Source: JBFIHF01 sp964411125 (GTDB taxonomy: Bacteria > Myxococcota_A > Bradymonadia > Bradymonadales > Bradymonadaceae). From it: a DNA stretch of 20,436 nucleotides. Positions 1 to 7,782 of this stretch are shown one piece after another. Below the pieces are notes generated by a model that was not told where the DNA came from, searched no databases, and was given only the letters and a program-made list of their open reading frames with translations. Position 1 is the first letter of the stretch. Each line of letters begins with the position of its first letter. Made by a program: the position numbers and the translations under genes. Location: positions 1-20,436 of the forward strand of contig CAYPJU010000097.1 of NCBI GenBank assembly GCA_964411125.1, in the 5' to 3' direction.

Positions 1-134
1 GCGCCAAGCGCAGAGCGCATTCGCGACTGCCTGCTGATCGTAGCGAACACCGGCTCTGGACCTTCACGCGACAATCGACGAAGCTGTTCCCGGTCGAGGG
101 TCGACCAAATTTCATCGATCTGTTCTTTCCGCAT
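1..134 (-). CDS. Partial hypothetical protein, 5' end only (runs off left edge)
   Basis: Reading leftwards from an ATG at 134, the minus strand stays open for 44 codons to the window edge. It begins MRKEQIDEIWSTLDREQLRR and includes a GPEPVFATIS stretch. The charged, amphipathic composition looks like real protein rather than a shadow, and the gene would be divergent from the desaturase at 241. The ribosome-binding site is weak (AGCGAG just upstream). I do not recognise the family from so short a piece, and the true start could differ. Confidence 0.5.
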   Translation of the reverse strand, partial: MRKEQIDEIWSTLDREQLRRLSREGPEPVFATISRQSRMRSALG

Positions 135-163
135 GGCTCGCTGACTCGTCGTCGGTGAGGCAG

Positions 164-192
164 TTGACTGGGGAAACCCGTGGGGGTACTTG
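164..192 (+). promoter_or_regulatory. Candidate promoter of the desaturase gene
   Basis: TTGACT at 164-169 is followed after 17 bp by TACTTG at 187-192. The -35 matches the sigma70 consensus in five of six positions and the -10 only in about three. The position, about 50 bp before the preferred ATG at 241, fits. It also argues against the TTG codon at 190 being the translation start, because that codon lies inside the -10. Sigma specificity in this organism is unknown. Confidence 0.25.
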
Positions 193-240
193 CGCGAGGT
201 CGCAGGTAACTCGCACCCTAACCGAACGGTGCCACGAAGT

Positions 241-1407
241 ATGTCCACTCTGTTCGAAAACATCGACGTCGCAGCCGTAGAGGCCGACCTCAACGCACTC
301 CGTGACGAACTTCGCGAGAGCCAGGATCGCTCGCACTACGAGCACCTGCGAAAGGTCTCGCTCACCGGCCGCGCCTTCACCTTCCTGGGGTGGGCGACCT
401 CCTGGATCGCACCGAACCCGATCTCCGCGCTCGCCATCGCTGCCGGGATCAGCATCCGATGGACCACCGTCGCCCACCACGTGACCCACCGCGGCTACGA
501 CAAGGTCGAAGGGGTACCGCCGCGGCTCACGTCGAAGAAGTTCGCCAAGGGGTGGCTGCGCCGCCTCATCGACTGGCCCGACATCCTCGATCCCGAAGGG
601 TGGCGGCACGAACACAACACGCTCCACCACTACAAGCTCGGCGAGGTCCACGACCCCGACCAGCCCGAGCACAACCTCGAGTGGCTGCGGGAATCGAAGC
701 TTCCGATGTGGATGCGCTACGTCACCCTCGGCGTGGGAATGGTCACCTGGCGCTGGATCTACTACCCGCCCAACTTGATGCGCGAGCTCTACGAGGCCGA
801 CCTGCGCCGCTCGAAAGAGGACAAAGAGATCTCCAGCTTCGACGAGCTCAATCCGCTCAAGCGGCCCGGTCGCGACCTCTGGCTGAAGTGCTGGCTCCCC
901 TACTTCGGGCTCCACTTCATCCTGCTACCGCTCCCGTTCGCGCTCCTCGGCCCGTGGGCGTACGCCAGCGTCCTCATCAACCGTGCGATCGCCGAGGTGA
1001 TCGCCAACCTGCACACTTACCTGATCATCGTCCCCAGCCATGCCGGCGAGGACATCTACCGCTTCGACACGCCGATCGAAGGACGCGGCGACTTCTACGT
1101 CCGGCAGATCACGGGCTCGGCGAACTACCGAACCGGCGGCTTCTGGAACGACCTCTTCCACGGCTGGCTCAACTACCAGATCGAGCACCACCTCTTCCCC
1201 GACCTCACGATGCAGAATTACTGCGATGCCCAACCGCGCGTTCAGGAGATCTGCGAGAAACACGGGGTGCCCTACGTGCAGGAGTCGGTCTGGACCCGGC
1301 TCCGAAAGCTCACCCGGGTGCTGGTCGGTAAGGACACGATGAAGCGGGCCGCGACGACGACCTATGCGGCCCCCGCCGCCCCCCCGATCCCCGCCGCCGC
1401 CGAGTGA
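241..1407 (+). CDS. Membrane fatty-acid desaturase (di-iron, QxxHH type)
   Basis: A 388-residue integral membrane desaturase of the PF00487 type, expected to insert a double bond into a fatty-acyl chain using a di-iron centre at the cytoplasmic face. All three histidine boxes are visible: HHVTH at 79-83, HNTLHH at 125-130 (with H123 just before), and QIEHH at 313-317. Hydrophobic segments lie around 45-75, 175-190 and 225-270. The Gln-for-His change in box 3 is typical of front-end or linoleoyl-CoA-type desaturases, but there is no cytochrome b5 domain, so electrons must come from a separate protein. The start at ATG 241 is chosen over the in-frame TTG at 190, which would overlap a candidate -10. 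The last ~20 residues are an Ala/Pro-rich tail of no clear function. Regioselectivity cannot be read from sequence. Confidence 0.93.
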   Translation: MSTLFENIDVAAVEADLNALRDELRESQDRSHYEHLRKVSLTGRAFTFLGWATSWIAPNPISALAIAAGISIRWTTVAHHVTHRGYDKVEGVPPRLTSKKFAKGWLRRLIDWPDILDPEGWRHEHNTLHHYKLGEVHDPDQPEHNLEWLRESKLPMWMRYVTLGVGMVTWRWIYYPPNLMRELYEADLRRSKEDKEISSFDELNPLKRPGRDLWLKCWLPYFGLHFILLPLPFALLGPWAYASVLINRAIAEVIANLHTYLIIVPSHAGEDIYRFDTPIEGRGDFYVRQITGSANYRTGGFWNDLFHGWLNYQIEHHLFPDLTMQNYCDAQPRVQEICEKHGVPYVQESVWTRLRKLTRVLVGKDTMKRAATTTYAAPAAPPIPAAAE

Positions 1408-1428
1408 AGCGGGGCCGCCCCTCCGACG

Positions 1429-2163
1429 CTACTGCAGCGTGAATCCGAGCGAGTCCCGACGCAACAGTTGCTGCAGCTTTCGATCGACGCGACCCGTCAC
1501 CGCCGGTCCGTGCCCCGAGCACATGGTCTCCGTCGGCGGCAATTGAGCCAGCACGTCCCGCACCGACTGACGCGCAGCCGCACCGTCCTCGCTGAAGTCG
1601 TCGTACGCCAACCGGACGCGCTCCAGTCGAGGGACGAACGGCAGTCCCGACACGATCGAATCTCCCGAAAACAACGTCTGCGTCTCCTCGTGATGCAGCA
1701 GGACCGAACCCCGCGTGTGACCCGGCGTGTGCAGGACGCGGAAACCACGCCAGATCTCTCCACCCTCGTACACCTCGTCGACCTCGCTTCTCGCCGGAAA
1801 ATGGTCCTCCACATGGCAGAGCGCGCGCACCCACCACGGGGACCGCGGGTCGACCAGCGACCCTTGCCGCGCCCTCCCCTCGAGCACCTCGGCGTCCGCC
1901 GCGTGGCAAGCGATCGGGCAGTCGAAGGTCCGCCGCAACCACGACGCGTTTCCGGCGTGATCACTGTGACGATGGGTCAGAATGACCGCGGTCAGGTCAC
2001 CTCTCCGGCGAACGCCAGCCGCCCACAACTGCGCTCGAAGAGCCCCGCGCTCGACGAAATGCCCGGTGTCGACCAGAAAGCGCTCGCCGCCGCGTTCGAA
2101 CACCCAGACGTTCGAGATCAAAACCCCGCCAAACCCACCCACGTGTTCCGATACTTTCTTCAT
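1429..2163 (-). CDS. MBL-fold metallo-hydrolase
   Basis: A 244-residue metallo-beta-lactamase-superfamily hydrolase. The HxHxDH signature is at 64-69 (THRHSDHAGN), with further ligands at H149 (in HTPGHTRGS), D168 (in FSGDS) and H218 (in SGHG). All ligands for a binuclear zinc or iron site are therefore present. There is no signal peptide, so it is probably cytosolic. The sequence resembles the broad glyoxalase-II-like/uncharacterised branch and the substrate cannot be assigned. It converges on the desaturase with only 21 bp between stop codons. It diverges from the ATC-hydrolase-like gene, with 50 bp between the starts. No clear Shine-Dalgarno precedes its ATG and a TATCAT hexamer sits about 7 bp upstream, so a leaderless transcript is possible. 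Confidence 0.9.
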   Translation of the reverse strand: MKKVSEHVGGFGGVLISNVWVFERGGERFLVDTGHFVERGALRAQLWAAGVRRRGDLTAVILTHRHSDHAGNASWLRRTFDCPIACHAADAEVLEGRARQGSLVDPRSPWWVRALCHVEDHFPARSEVDEVYEGGEIWRGFRVLHTPGHTRGSVLLHHEETQTLFSGDSIVSGLPFVPRLERVRLAYDDFSEDGAAARQSVRDVLAQLPPTETMCSGHGPAVTGRVDRKLQQLLRRDSLGFTLQ

Positions 2164-2175
2164 GCGCGTATGATA
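2146..2175. promoter_or_regulatory. Divergent promoter region with overlapping -10-like elements
   Basis: TATGAT at 2169-2174 reads as a good -10 for the rightward gene, with a poor -35 (TTCCGA, 2146-2151) 17 bp upstream. On the other strand the same bases give TATCAT (2175-2170), placed so that transcription would start near the ATG of the MBL gene at 2163. The overlap suggests the two genes may compete for polymerase. Based on hexamer matches only. Confidence 0.3.
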
Positions 2176-2213
2176 CCGACGTCAGCATGGGACGCCACGA
2201 TGCGAGGCCAGCG

Positions 2214-2912
2214 ATGGATGTGAAGGATCTTCGTTTCTATGCCCGCCCCTTCAGCGAGGCGGAGAGCTCCTGGCCTCGTGACGTGCGCGCCCGAATGAAG
2301 CGACGCTCGATGGACGTCGTGCGACGACGGCTCGGTGTCCTCCAACTGCTGAAGTTCGGGGTCGCGTTCGCGCGGGCCCGATCGTTCACCAGGACGATCG
2401 ACCTCACCGAGTTTCGCGCCCGTGGCCTCGACGACCAGACCTTCATCGATACCCAGCTCGACTACCTCGCCTTCTTCATCGCCCTGAAACATACCGTCGG
2501 ACTCGACGCCGCCGTGGAGATATCGTGGGAGGTCATGGACGCCGCCTCGCTCGAGCCGATGCTGCTCTGCCTGCCCGAGCCCGACAACGTTCGAGCTTGC
2601 GGCGAGCCGTTCGAGGTGATGACCGAATACATGCGGGCTCTGCCGGAGGCCTCCGAGATCAGCGGCTGCCACGAGATGGCGATCACCGAAGACTCGGACG
2701 ACGCGCTGCAGTTCGACGTCTCGTGGTGCGTCTGGTTGGAGCTCGCGCGCGCCGCCGGCGTTCCCGAAGCCTGTATCGCCAACTGCCACGCCGACAACAT
2801 CGCTTTCCCCGACTACTTTGCCGACCTCGGGATGACCTACCGGCGCACCCAGACACTCGCCTGCGGCGGAACCTGCTGCGACTTTCGATTCGAACGCGGT
2901 GATACCGCCTGA
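2214..2912 (+). CDS. L-2-amino-thiazoline-4-carboxylic acid hydrolase family protein
   Basis: A 232-residue protein resembling the ATC-hydrolase family (PF14196). The founding member opens the thiazoline ring of ATC to N-carbamoyl-L-cysteine in Pseudomonas. The recognisable part is the C-terminal third: CHADN at 191-195, then YFADLGMTYRRTQTLA, then GGTCCDFRF at 218-226, which is the conserved Cys/Asp-rich end of the family. No signal peptide or membrane segment is seen. An in-frame ATG at 2187 would add nine residues. ATG 2214 is preferred because GAGG lies six bases upstream, whereas 2187 has no ribosome-binding site. Many family members probably have other substrates, and no ATC racemase is seen here. 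The chemistry is therefore uncertain while the family call is fairly secure. Confidence 0.8.
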   Translation: MDVKDLRFYARPFSEAESSWPRDVRARMKRRSMDVVRRRLGVLQLLKFGVAFARARSFTRTIDLTEFRARGLDDQTFIDTQLDYLAFFIALKHTVGLDAAVEISWEVMDAASLEPMLLCLPEPDNVRACGEPFEVMTEYMRALPEASEISGCHEMAITEDSDDALQFDVSWCVWLELARAAGVPEACIANCHADNIAFPDYFADLGMTYRRTQTLACGGTCCDFRFERGDTA

Positions 2913-3228
2913 GCCGTTGTCGCACCCCGGCCGATCGATACTGGAGACCGATTGAAGCCCCACCATAAGTGCGACACAGCTCGTTCGACCCATCGGGCTA
3001 CACCCGAAACAATAGCCCAATGCCTTACGCCTCAGCGGTCTCGGAGAAAGGAGCGGGACGGCGACAGAACGGAGGCCCACCATAGCCCAATGTCTTTGCA
3101 CGGATTGCGTACGTTCTTTCCGGTCCAGGCGGCAGTTTCGTAGTTGGGAAAATCCCTTTTCTTTCGATTCCCGGAACCGGCGGTACGCTCGGAACGAATG
3201 GTACCCACGGTCCGAGAAGAGGATGGAA
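2913..3228. other. 316-bp intergenic region with short repeats
   Basis: No convincing gene. The 11-mer ATAGCCCAATG occurs at 3012-3022 and again at 3082-3092, and a CCCACCATA motif also occurs twice (near 2959 and 3075). A small hairpin, TCGGG-5 nt-CCCGA, lies at 2993-3007 and could help end the upstream transcript, although no U-run follows it. The lower base-composition bias and the long minus-strand reading frame through it look like non-coding DNA rather than a gene. Confidence 0.6.
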
Positions 3229-3741
3229 ATGTTTCGAAAGACCACCCTGACAATCGGCATTGCGCTTCTGATCGGCTGCGGGCCGGTCGATGAAAAAGAC
3301 GGCAACAACGGAGTCGACGAAGAACCGAACGACGAGACGTGTGCCCTGCAGATTTCGCTCGGAGGCACGGTCACCAAAGATCTCGATTGGAATTCCCAGA
3401 ACGGATGCGGAGGAGCCACCTCGGGCTCGCTCGTCACGATGACGTTCGGCGTCCTTGGGGACGAGACGGTCTTCATCGGCGGAAGCGGTGCAGCCGGCGA
3501 ACTCGCCACCGACGTCGACGCGTACGTCACCTACCGAGCCGGGGAGGACGAGTGGACGGCGCAAGACTGCACCTACGACGTGACCCGCAACGAACTCGTC
3601 GAATCGGACCCCGAGTTCGGCGATCAGTACGCGATGGCCGGAGAAGGTTCGTGCTCCGGCATCGCCACGCCGACGGGGGGAGATGCCGAAGGCGAGCTCG
3701 AAGTCGGTGACTTTACGTTCGCCCTCGAGCTTCCGTGGTGA
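3229..3741 (+). CDS. Small hypothetical lipoprotein
   Basis: A 170-residue secreted protein. It opens MFRKTTLTIGIALLIGCG, a classic lipoprotein signal with lipobox LIGC at about residue 17. The mature part is acidic, Gly-rich and probably beta-rich (repeated Thr/Val/Gly strands), and contains four further cysteines that could pair in the periplasm. ATG 3229 is preferred over ATG 3223 because AGAGGA ends six bases upstream of it. I recognise no family. Variable low-complexity acidic lipoproteins of this type are common in myxobacteria-like genomes. It stands alone, with 106 bp to the next gene. Confidence 0.8.
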   Translation: MFRKTTLTIGIALLIGCGPVDEKDGNNGVDEEPNDETCALQISLGGTVTKDLDWNSQNGCGGATSGSLVTMTFGVLGDETVFIGGSGAAGELATDVDAYVTYRAGEDEWTAQDCTYDVTRNELVESDPEFGDQYAMAGEGSCSGIATPTGGDAEGELEVGDFTFALELPW

Positions 3742-3847
3742 TCGCGCCACACCTCGTAACCTGCTCCTGCCCATCTGTTTTCTGTCGGACGGGCGACGAA
3801 TCCCGTAGCTTGGCGTCTCGACGTCGGCTCTCTCCTTCGCGGTTGCA

Positions 3848-4864
3848 ATGTTCGTTCTTTCCGACACCGGCACGACAAGGCTCCTCGCACTCGATGACGA
3901 GCACGTGCTGCTCTGGTCGCGGGACGGGTCCGGAGGCCACTGCGTACATGTCGCGTCCGGAGAGCGTTTTTGGTGGGAGTTGCCGGCCGACTTTCCGGTG
4001 CCCTCCCCGCCCTGGCAAGTCCTGCCGGTGGGCGATGGAAGGATCGTAGTCGGCAACGCCGTGCGGGGAACTCGCCTGGTCAACCCTATCCGCGGGACCG
4101 AATCACAGGTGCGGGGGACGGTCCACGAGGTGCCTCTCCTCGGGTTCACGCCGGCGTTTTGCGTCTCCGACGAGACCCTCTACGTCATCGCCCAGTACGT
4201 CGACGAAGGGGCCGCGGGAGGGTTCGACTACGAATCGAGGACCACCGCCGTCTGCACACTCGAGCTCTCTGGATTGCTCGAATGGGAGTTCGTGTCGCTC
4301 GCCGATACTCGGCTCGGTGTGTCGTCGCTCGCCGCACTTCGCGACGGCGGGGTCCTGACCACGGGGTATTCGGCCGGCGCTCACCGGATCGACGTGGCCG
4401 CGGCGCGCCGACTCGGCTACGGACTGACGACGGTGCTCGGCAACGCCCGGCTTCACGCCGAATTCAATCGAGTCGTACCGCTCGGAACCGACGCCCAGCA
4501 CCTGGAGAAACGAATCGTCGGGACCTTCGACGAAGGAATTCTCGTGTCCGAATCCACGGAGGAGGGACGGCTGGTACTGACCGTCCTCGACCCCTCGGAC
4601 GCTTCGGTGACCTCGGTCACCGAAGTCGACGTCGACTATAGAACATGTCGGCTGGCCGCCGGGTCACGGGGGGTTACGGTAGTCGACCCCGCGGCCGAAG
4701 GCCTCCGCACGAAATGGATCGAAGCCCCCTTTACAGAAGCGGAGGTCACAGCCGGCACCTGGCACCAGACGAACGTCGGACCCGAGCCAGTCTCGGCCGT
4801 CGTGTGGTGTGCCGACCGGCTCGTCGTCGCACTCAAGGATCAGACGGTAATCCTCGATCCCTGA
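3848..4864 (+). CDS. Hypothetical protein, possibly beta-propeller-like
   Basis: A 338-residue protein with no signal peptide or membrane segment. It is made of many short beta-strand-like units (for example LLALDDEHVLLWSRDGSG, LAALRDGGVLTTGYSAG, DEGILVSES, ADRLVVALKDQTVILDP). This spacing is reminiscent of WD40/PQQ-like propeller blades, but no diagnostic motif is present and I do not recognise the family. The ATG at 3848 lacks an obvious Shine-Dalgarno. Its last 25 bases overlap the 3' end of copA on the opposite strand, so the two transcripts converge and overlap. Function unknown. Confidence 0.75.
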   Translation: MFVLSDTGTTRLLALDDEHVLLWSRDGSGGHCVHVASGERFWWELPADFPVPSPPWQVLPVGDGRIVVGNAVRGTRLVNPIRGTESQVRGTVHEVPLLGFTPAFCVSDETLYVIAQYVDEGAAGGFDYESRTTAVCTLELSGLLEWEFVSLADTRLGVSSLAALRDGGVLTTGYSAGAHRIDVAAARRLGYGLTTVLGNARLHAEFNRVVPLGTDAQHLEKRIVGTFDEGILVSESTEEGRLVLTVLDPSDASVTSVTEVDVDYRTCRLAAGSRGVTVVDPAAEGLRTKWIEAPFTEAEVTAGTWHQTNVGPEPVSAVVWCADRLVVALKDQTVILDP

Positions 4865-7341
4865 AGCTCGGAGGCCGGGCCTGACTCCGGAGGCCGAAAT
4901 CGGCGAAGCCTGAGCGCGTTGGTGACGACGAACACCGACGACATCGCCATCGCTGCCGCAGCGAACATCGGCGACAACGTGACCTCGAAGAACGGCCAGA
5001 GGAGCCCGGCCGCCACGGGAATCAGCGCGACGTTGTAAGCGAACGCCCAGAAGAGGTTGCCGTGAATGTTCGAGATGGTCGCGCGAGATAGCGCGATCGC
5101 GGTCGGAACTCCAGGCAGTGCTCCGGTGACGAGGACGACATCCGCCGCCTCGACGGCGATGTCGGTGCCCGTCCCGATCGCGAGCCCGATATCAGCCTCG
5201 GCGAGCGCGGGCGCGTCGTTGATGCCGTCCCCGACGAACGCGACTGTGCCGAATCGCTCCCTCAGGCTTCGTATCTTCGCGACCTTTCCGTCAGGTAACA
5301 CCTCGGAGACGACCTCGTCGATGCCGAGCTTCGAAGCGATCGCACGCGCAGTCCTCTCGTTGTCTCCCGTGATCATCGCGACCTCGATTCCGAGCTCGTG
5401 CAGGGCCGCGATGGCCGTCGCGCTCGTCTCCTTGACCGGGTCCGCGACGGCGACGAGCGCGACGACCCGCTCCCCGATCGCGACGAACAGGGGCGTCTTC
5501 CCTCCGTCGGCCAGCGCTGCCACCTCTTCCTGGTGCGCGGCGACGCTCATCCCGAGCTTCTCCATGTACCGGTCCGCACCGACCGCCACGCGCTCGCCGT
5601 CCAACACCCCCGTCGCGCCGAACCCGGTGACCGATTCGAAATCGGACACGTCGGCGACGATCAGCTCCTCTTCCTGAGCGGCGCGGACGATCGCCCGAGC
5701 GATCGGGTGCTCCGACTTAGCCTCCACGGCCGCAGTGGCCGCGAGGACCCTCGCCCGGTCGAGATCCTCGACGAGCAGCACCAGGTCCGTCATCCGCGGT
5801 TCCCCCTCCGTAATCGTCCCGGTCTTGTCGAACGCTACGACCCTCGCGTCACGCAGCTGCTGCAACGCCTCGCCCCGCCGAAAGAGCACGCCGAGCTGCG
5901 CACCGCGCCCCATCCCGACCATGATCGAGGTCGGGGTCGCGAGCCCCATGGCACAGGGGCAGGCGATGATCAGGACCGCCACCGCGTTCACGAGCCCGAA
6001 GACGAGCGAGGGCTCCGGTCCGAAGAGCCACCACCCGAGGAAGGTGAGCGCCGCGATGCCCATCACGACAGGCACGAACCACATCGTGACGCGGTCCACG
6101 ACGGCCTGGATCGGGAGCTTAGAGCCCTGCGCCTCTTCGACCATCGCGATGATCCGTGCGAGAACCGTCGCGCCCCCGACGGCCGTGGTCCTGACGGTGA
6201 GGGCTCCCGTCTGGTTCACCGTTCCGCCGACGACCCCGTCGCCGGCCCCTTTGGCGACCGGCATCGGCTCCCCCGTGACCATGCTCTCGTCCACGTAGCT
6301 CCCCCCCTCGAGGACTTCCGCGTCCACCGGAACCCGTTCGCCGGGACGAATCTCGACGACGTCGCCCGTGACCACTTCCGCGACGGCGATCTCCACGAAG
6401 CGTCCGTCGCGTCGCACGCGCGCCGTGTCGGGCCGAAGCTCGACCAGATGCCGAATCGCGTCCGACGTACGTCCCTTCGCGCGCGCTTCGAGCACCCGGC
6501 CGAGCAAGATCAGCGAAACGATGACCGCGGCCGCCTCGAAGTAGACGTGCACGGCGCCCTCCGGCAAGAGCGAGCTCGCGAACGTGGCGATCGTCGAGAA
6601 GCCGAACGCCGCCGTCGTCCCGAGCACGACCAGGCTGTTCATGTCGGGATGTCCGCGCAAGAGGGCCGGCACCCCCTTCGCGAAGAAACGACGACCGGGG
6701 ATCAGCAGCACGAGCGCCGTGAGAACGAACTGGATGATCCAGCTCGTCTGGGTACCGATCGTCGCGGCGATCCAGTGATGGAACGACGGGACTACGTGCC
6801 CCCCCATTTCGAGGACGAACACCGGCAGCGTCAGCACCACAGCGACGACGAGATCTCGCACGAGCTCTCGGACCTCGTCTGCACGGTCGGAGGGGCTGCG
6901 CAGGTCGTCCGCCTCCGGCGTCGGAGCAGCCTCGAACCCGACGTCTTCCACGGCGGCGACGAGCGCCTCGATCCCCGACCGTCCGACCACGGTCGCCCGC
7001 TCCGTCGCGAGGTTCACCGCGGCGCTGTGGACGCCAGGGACGTCCAACAACGCCTTCTCCACGCGCCCGACGCACGACGCGCAGGTCATCCCGCCGATGT
7101 CGAGCGACACCGTCGTCTCCCCCACTCCGAAGCCGACGTCCTCGATCGCCTCGACCAGAGCGGCGTGATCGACCGGGTCACGCAGCGTCACCGTCGCCAA
7201 CTCCGTCGCGAGGTTCACGTTCGCGGACTCCACTCCTTCGACCCCGAAAAGAGCACGTTCGACCCGACCGACACACGAGGCGCACGTCATGCCCTCGATC
7301 GGAATGCGCACCTGCTCGACCGTCTTCTTCGATGCCGTCAC
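4840..7341 (-). CDS. copA: Copper-translocating P1B-type ATPase CopA
   Basis: An 833-residue inner-membrane Cu(I) exporter. Two N-terminal heavy-metal-binding domains each carry GMTCASC (CxxC at 20-23 and 87-90). They are followed by the eight-helix transporter with the actuator TGEP (356-359), the TM6 metal site CPC (461-463), the phosphorylation motif DKTGT (Asp505), the nucleotide-domain His-Pro (545-546) and GDGINDAP (704-711). YN in the seventh helix and MSS in the eighth complete the Cu(I)-type signature. The start is the GTG at 7341: AGGAG lies five bases upstream and the codon overlaps the csoR stop in a GTGA, giving translational coupling. In-frame sequence upstream of it lies antisense-free within csoR. 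The gene is co-transcribed with csoR and so should be induced by copper. Confidence 0.97.
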   Translation of the reverse strand: MTASKKTVEQVRIPIEGMTCASCVGRVERALFGVEGVESANVNLATELATVTLRDPVDHAALVEAIEDVGFGVGETTVSLDIGGMTCASCVGRVEKALLDVPGVHSAAVNLATERATVVGRSGIEALVAAVEDVGFEAAPTPEADDLRSPSDRADEVRELVRDLVVAVVLTLPVFVLEMGGHVVPSFHHWIAATIGTQTSWIIQFVLTALVLLIPGRRFFAKGVPALLRGHPDMNSLVVLGTTAAFGFSTIATFASSLLPEGAVHVYFEAAAVIVSLILLGRVLEARAKGRTSDAIRHLVELRPDTARVRRDGRFVEIAVAEVVTGDVVEIRPGERVPVDAEVLEGGSYVDESMVTGEPMPVAKGAGDGVVGGTVNQTGALTVRTTAVGGATVLARIIAMVEEAQGSKLPIQAVVDRVTMWFVPVVMGIAALTFLGWWLFGPEPSLVFGLVNAVAVLIIACPCAMGLATPTSIMVGMGRGAQLGVLFRRGEALQQLRDARVVAFDKTGTITEGEPRMTDLVLLVEDLDRARVLAATAAVEAKSEHPIARAIVRAAQEEELIVADVSDFESVTGFGATGVLDGERVAVGADRYMEKLGMSVAAHQEEVAALADGGKTPLFVAIGERVVALVAVADPVKETSATAIAALHELGIEVAMITGDNERTARAIASKLGIDEVVSEVLPDGKVAKIRSLRERFGTVAFVGDGINDAPALAEADIGLAIGTGTDIAVEAADVVLVTGALPGVPTAIALSRATISNIHGNLFWAFAYNVALIPVAAGLLWPFFEVTLSPMFAAAAMAMSSVFVVTNALRLRRFRPPESGPASELQGSRITV

Positions 7342-7616
7342 TTGCACTCCTTTCGAAAAATGCGGATCAGCTCGTCTACCTTGTCGTCCCGTGCTCCGGG
7401 GTCCGGGTCGGCGAAGGCCGACGCGACGCACGTCTGAATGTGGGACTCCAGCATCAGCGCACTCACCTTCGCGAGCGCTGCCCGAGCCGCCGCGATCTGC
7501 GTCAGCACGTCCACGCAGTACCGGTCGTCGTCCACCATCTTCTGGATCCCGGCGACCTGCCCCGCGACCCGTGCCAGCCGCTTTCGAACCTGCTCTCTTT
7601 CGTCTTCGTCCAGCAT
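7338..7616 (-). CDS. csoR: Copper-sensing repressor CsoR
   Basis: A 92-residue all-helical DUF156/CsoR-family repressor. The Cu(I)-binding triad is intact: C34 (in DRYCVD), H59 and C63 (in ESHIQTC), matching C36/H61/C65 of the Mycobacterium tuberculosis protein. The family binds DNA in the apo form and releases it on Cu(I) binding. The start at ATG 7616 is supported by GGAG five bases upstream and by the family's normal length; a longer in-frame extension exists but would run through the promoter. The gene is first in a two-gene operon with copA and overlaps it by four bases. The operator and promoter are visible just upstream. Confidence 0.96.
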   Translation of the reverse strand: MLDEDEREQVRKRLARVAGQVAGIQKMVDDDRYCVDVLTQIAAARAALAKVSALMLESHIQTCVASAFADPDPGARDDKVDELIRIFRKECK

Positions 7617-7631
7617 CTCGACTCCGTTACC

Positions 7632-7651
7632 TATACCCCGGCAGGGGTATA
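7632..7651. promoter_or_regulatory. CsoR operator palindrome
   Basis: TATACCCC (7632-7639) and GGGGTATA (7644-7651) form a perfect 8-bp inverted repeat around a 4-bp centre. A/T-rich ends flanking C and G runs are the known form of CsoR-family operators. It covers the end of the -10 and the likely transcription start, so bound repressor would block initiation. Confidence 0.88.
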
Positions 7652-7676
7652 TTAGCGACGCGGATCCGGCTGTCAA
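7649..7676 (-). promoter_or_regulatory. csoR-copA promoter
   Basis: On the minus strand, a perfect TTGACA (7676-7671) is followed after 16 bp by TAATAT (7654-7649), a near-consensus sigma70-type promoter. Transcription would begin around 7642, about 25 bases before the csoR ATG. It is the clearest promoter in the window. Confidence 0.8.
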
Positions 7677-7686
7677 CGCCTGGTGT

Positions 7687-7744
7687 GCTCGCCCCAAAAC
7701 GAGCCCGCCCCGGAGCGCGTCGAGAACGACGGCGGCCGGGGCGG
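7687..7744 (-). terminator. Weak candidate terminator after the beta-ureidopropionase gene
   Basis: CCGCCCCGG (7705-7713) and CCGGGGCGG (7736-7744) can pair perfectly across a 22-nt loop, 39 bp past the upstream gene's stop. A second hairpin (GCTCG/CGAGC, 7687-7704) has TTTT in its loop on the minus strand. No proper U-run follows the main stem, so function as an intrinsic terminator is doubtful. Confidence 0.3.
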
Positions 7745-7782
7745 TGGTGTGCGTGGGAATCTGCCCGGATCGGGCGACGCGG

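Noticed and set aside
190..240. TTG start 17 codons upstream of the desaturase ATG
   Set aside because: The TTG falls within a candidate -10 and the added residues are not typical of the family's N-terminus.
1408..1428. GGGG-CCG-CCCC hairpin between the converging desaturase and MBL genes as a bidirectional terminator
   Set aside because: The stem is only four bases and no U-run follows on either strand.
2160..4149. Long minus-strand frames through the 2913-3228 gap and over the lipoprotein
   Set aside because: They overlap the ATC-hydrolase-like and lipoprotein genes antisense and show no recognisable domain or ribosome-binding site.
5398..7437. A 679-codon open frame on the plus strand opposite copA
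   Set aside because: It is the complement of a fully supported copA with all P-type ATPase motifs. Its translation is Arg/Asp/His-rich low complexity, a normal shadow in high-GC DNA.
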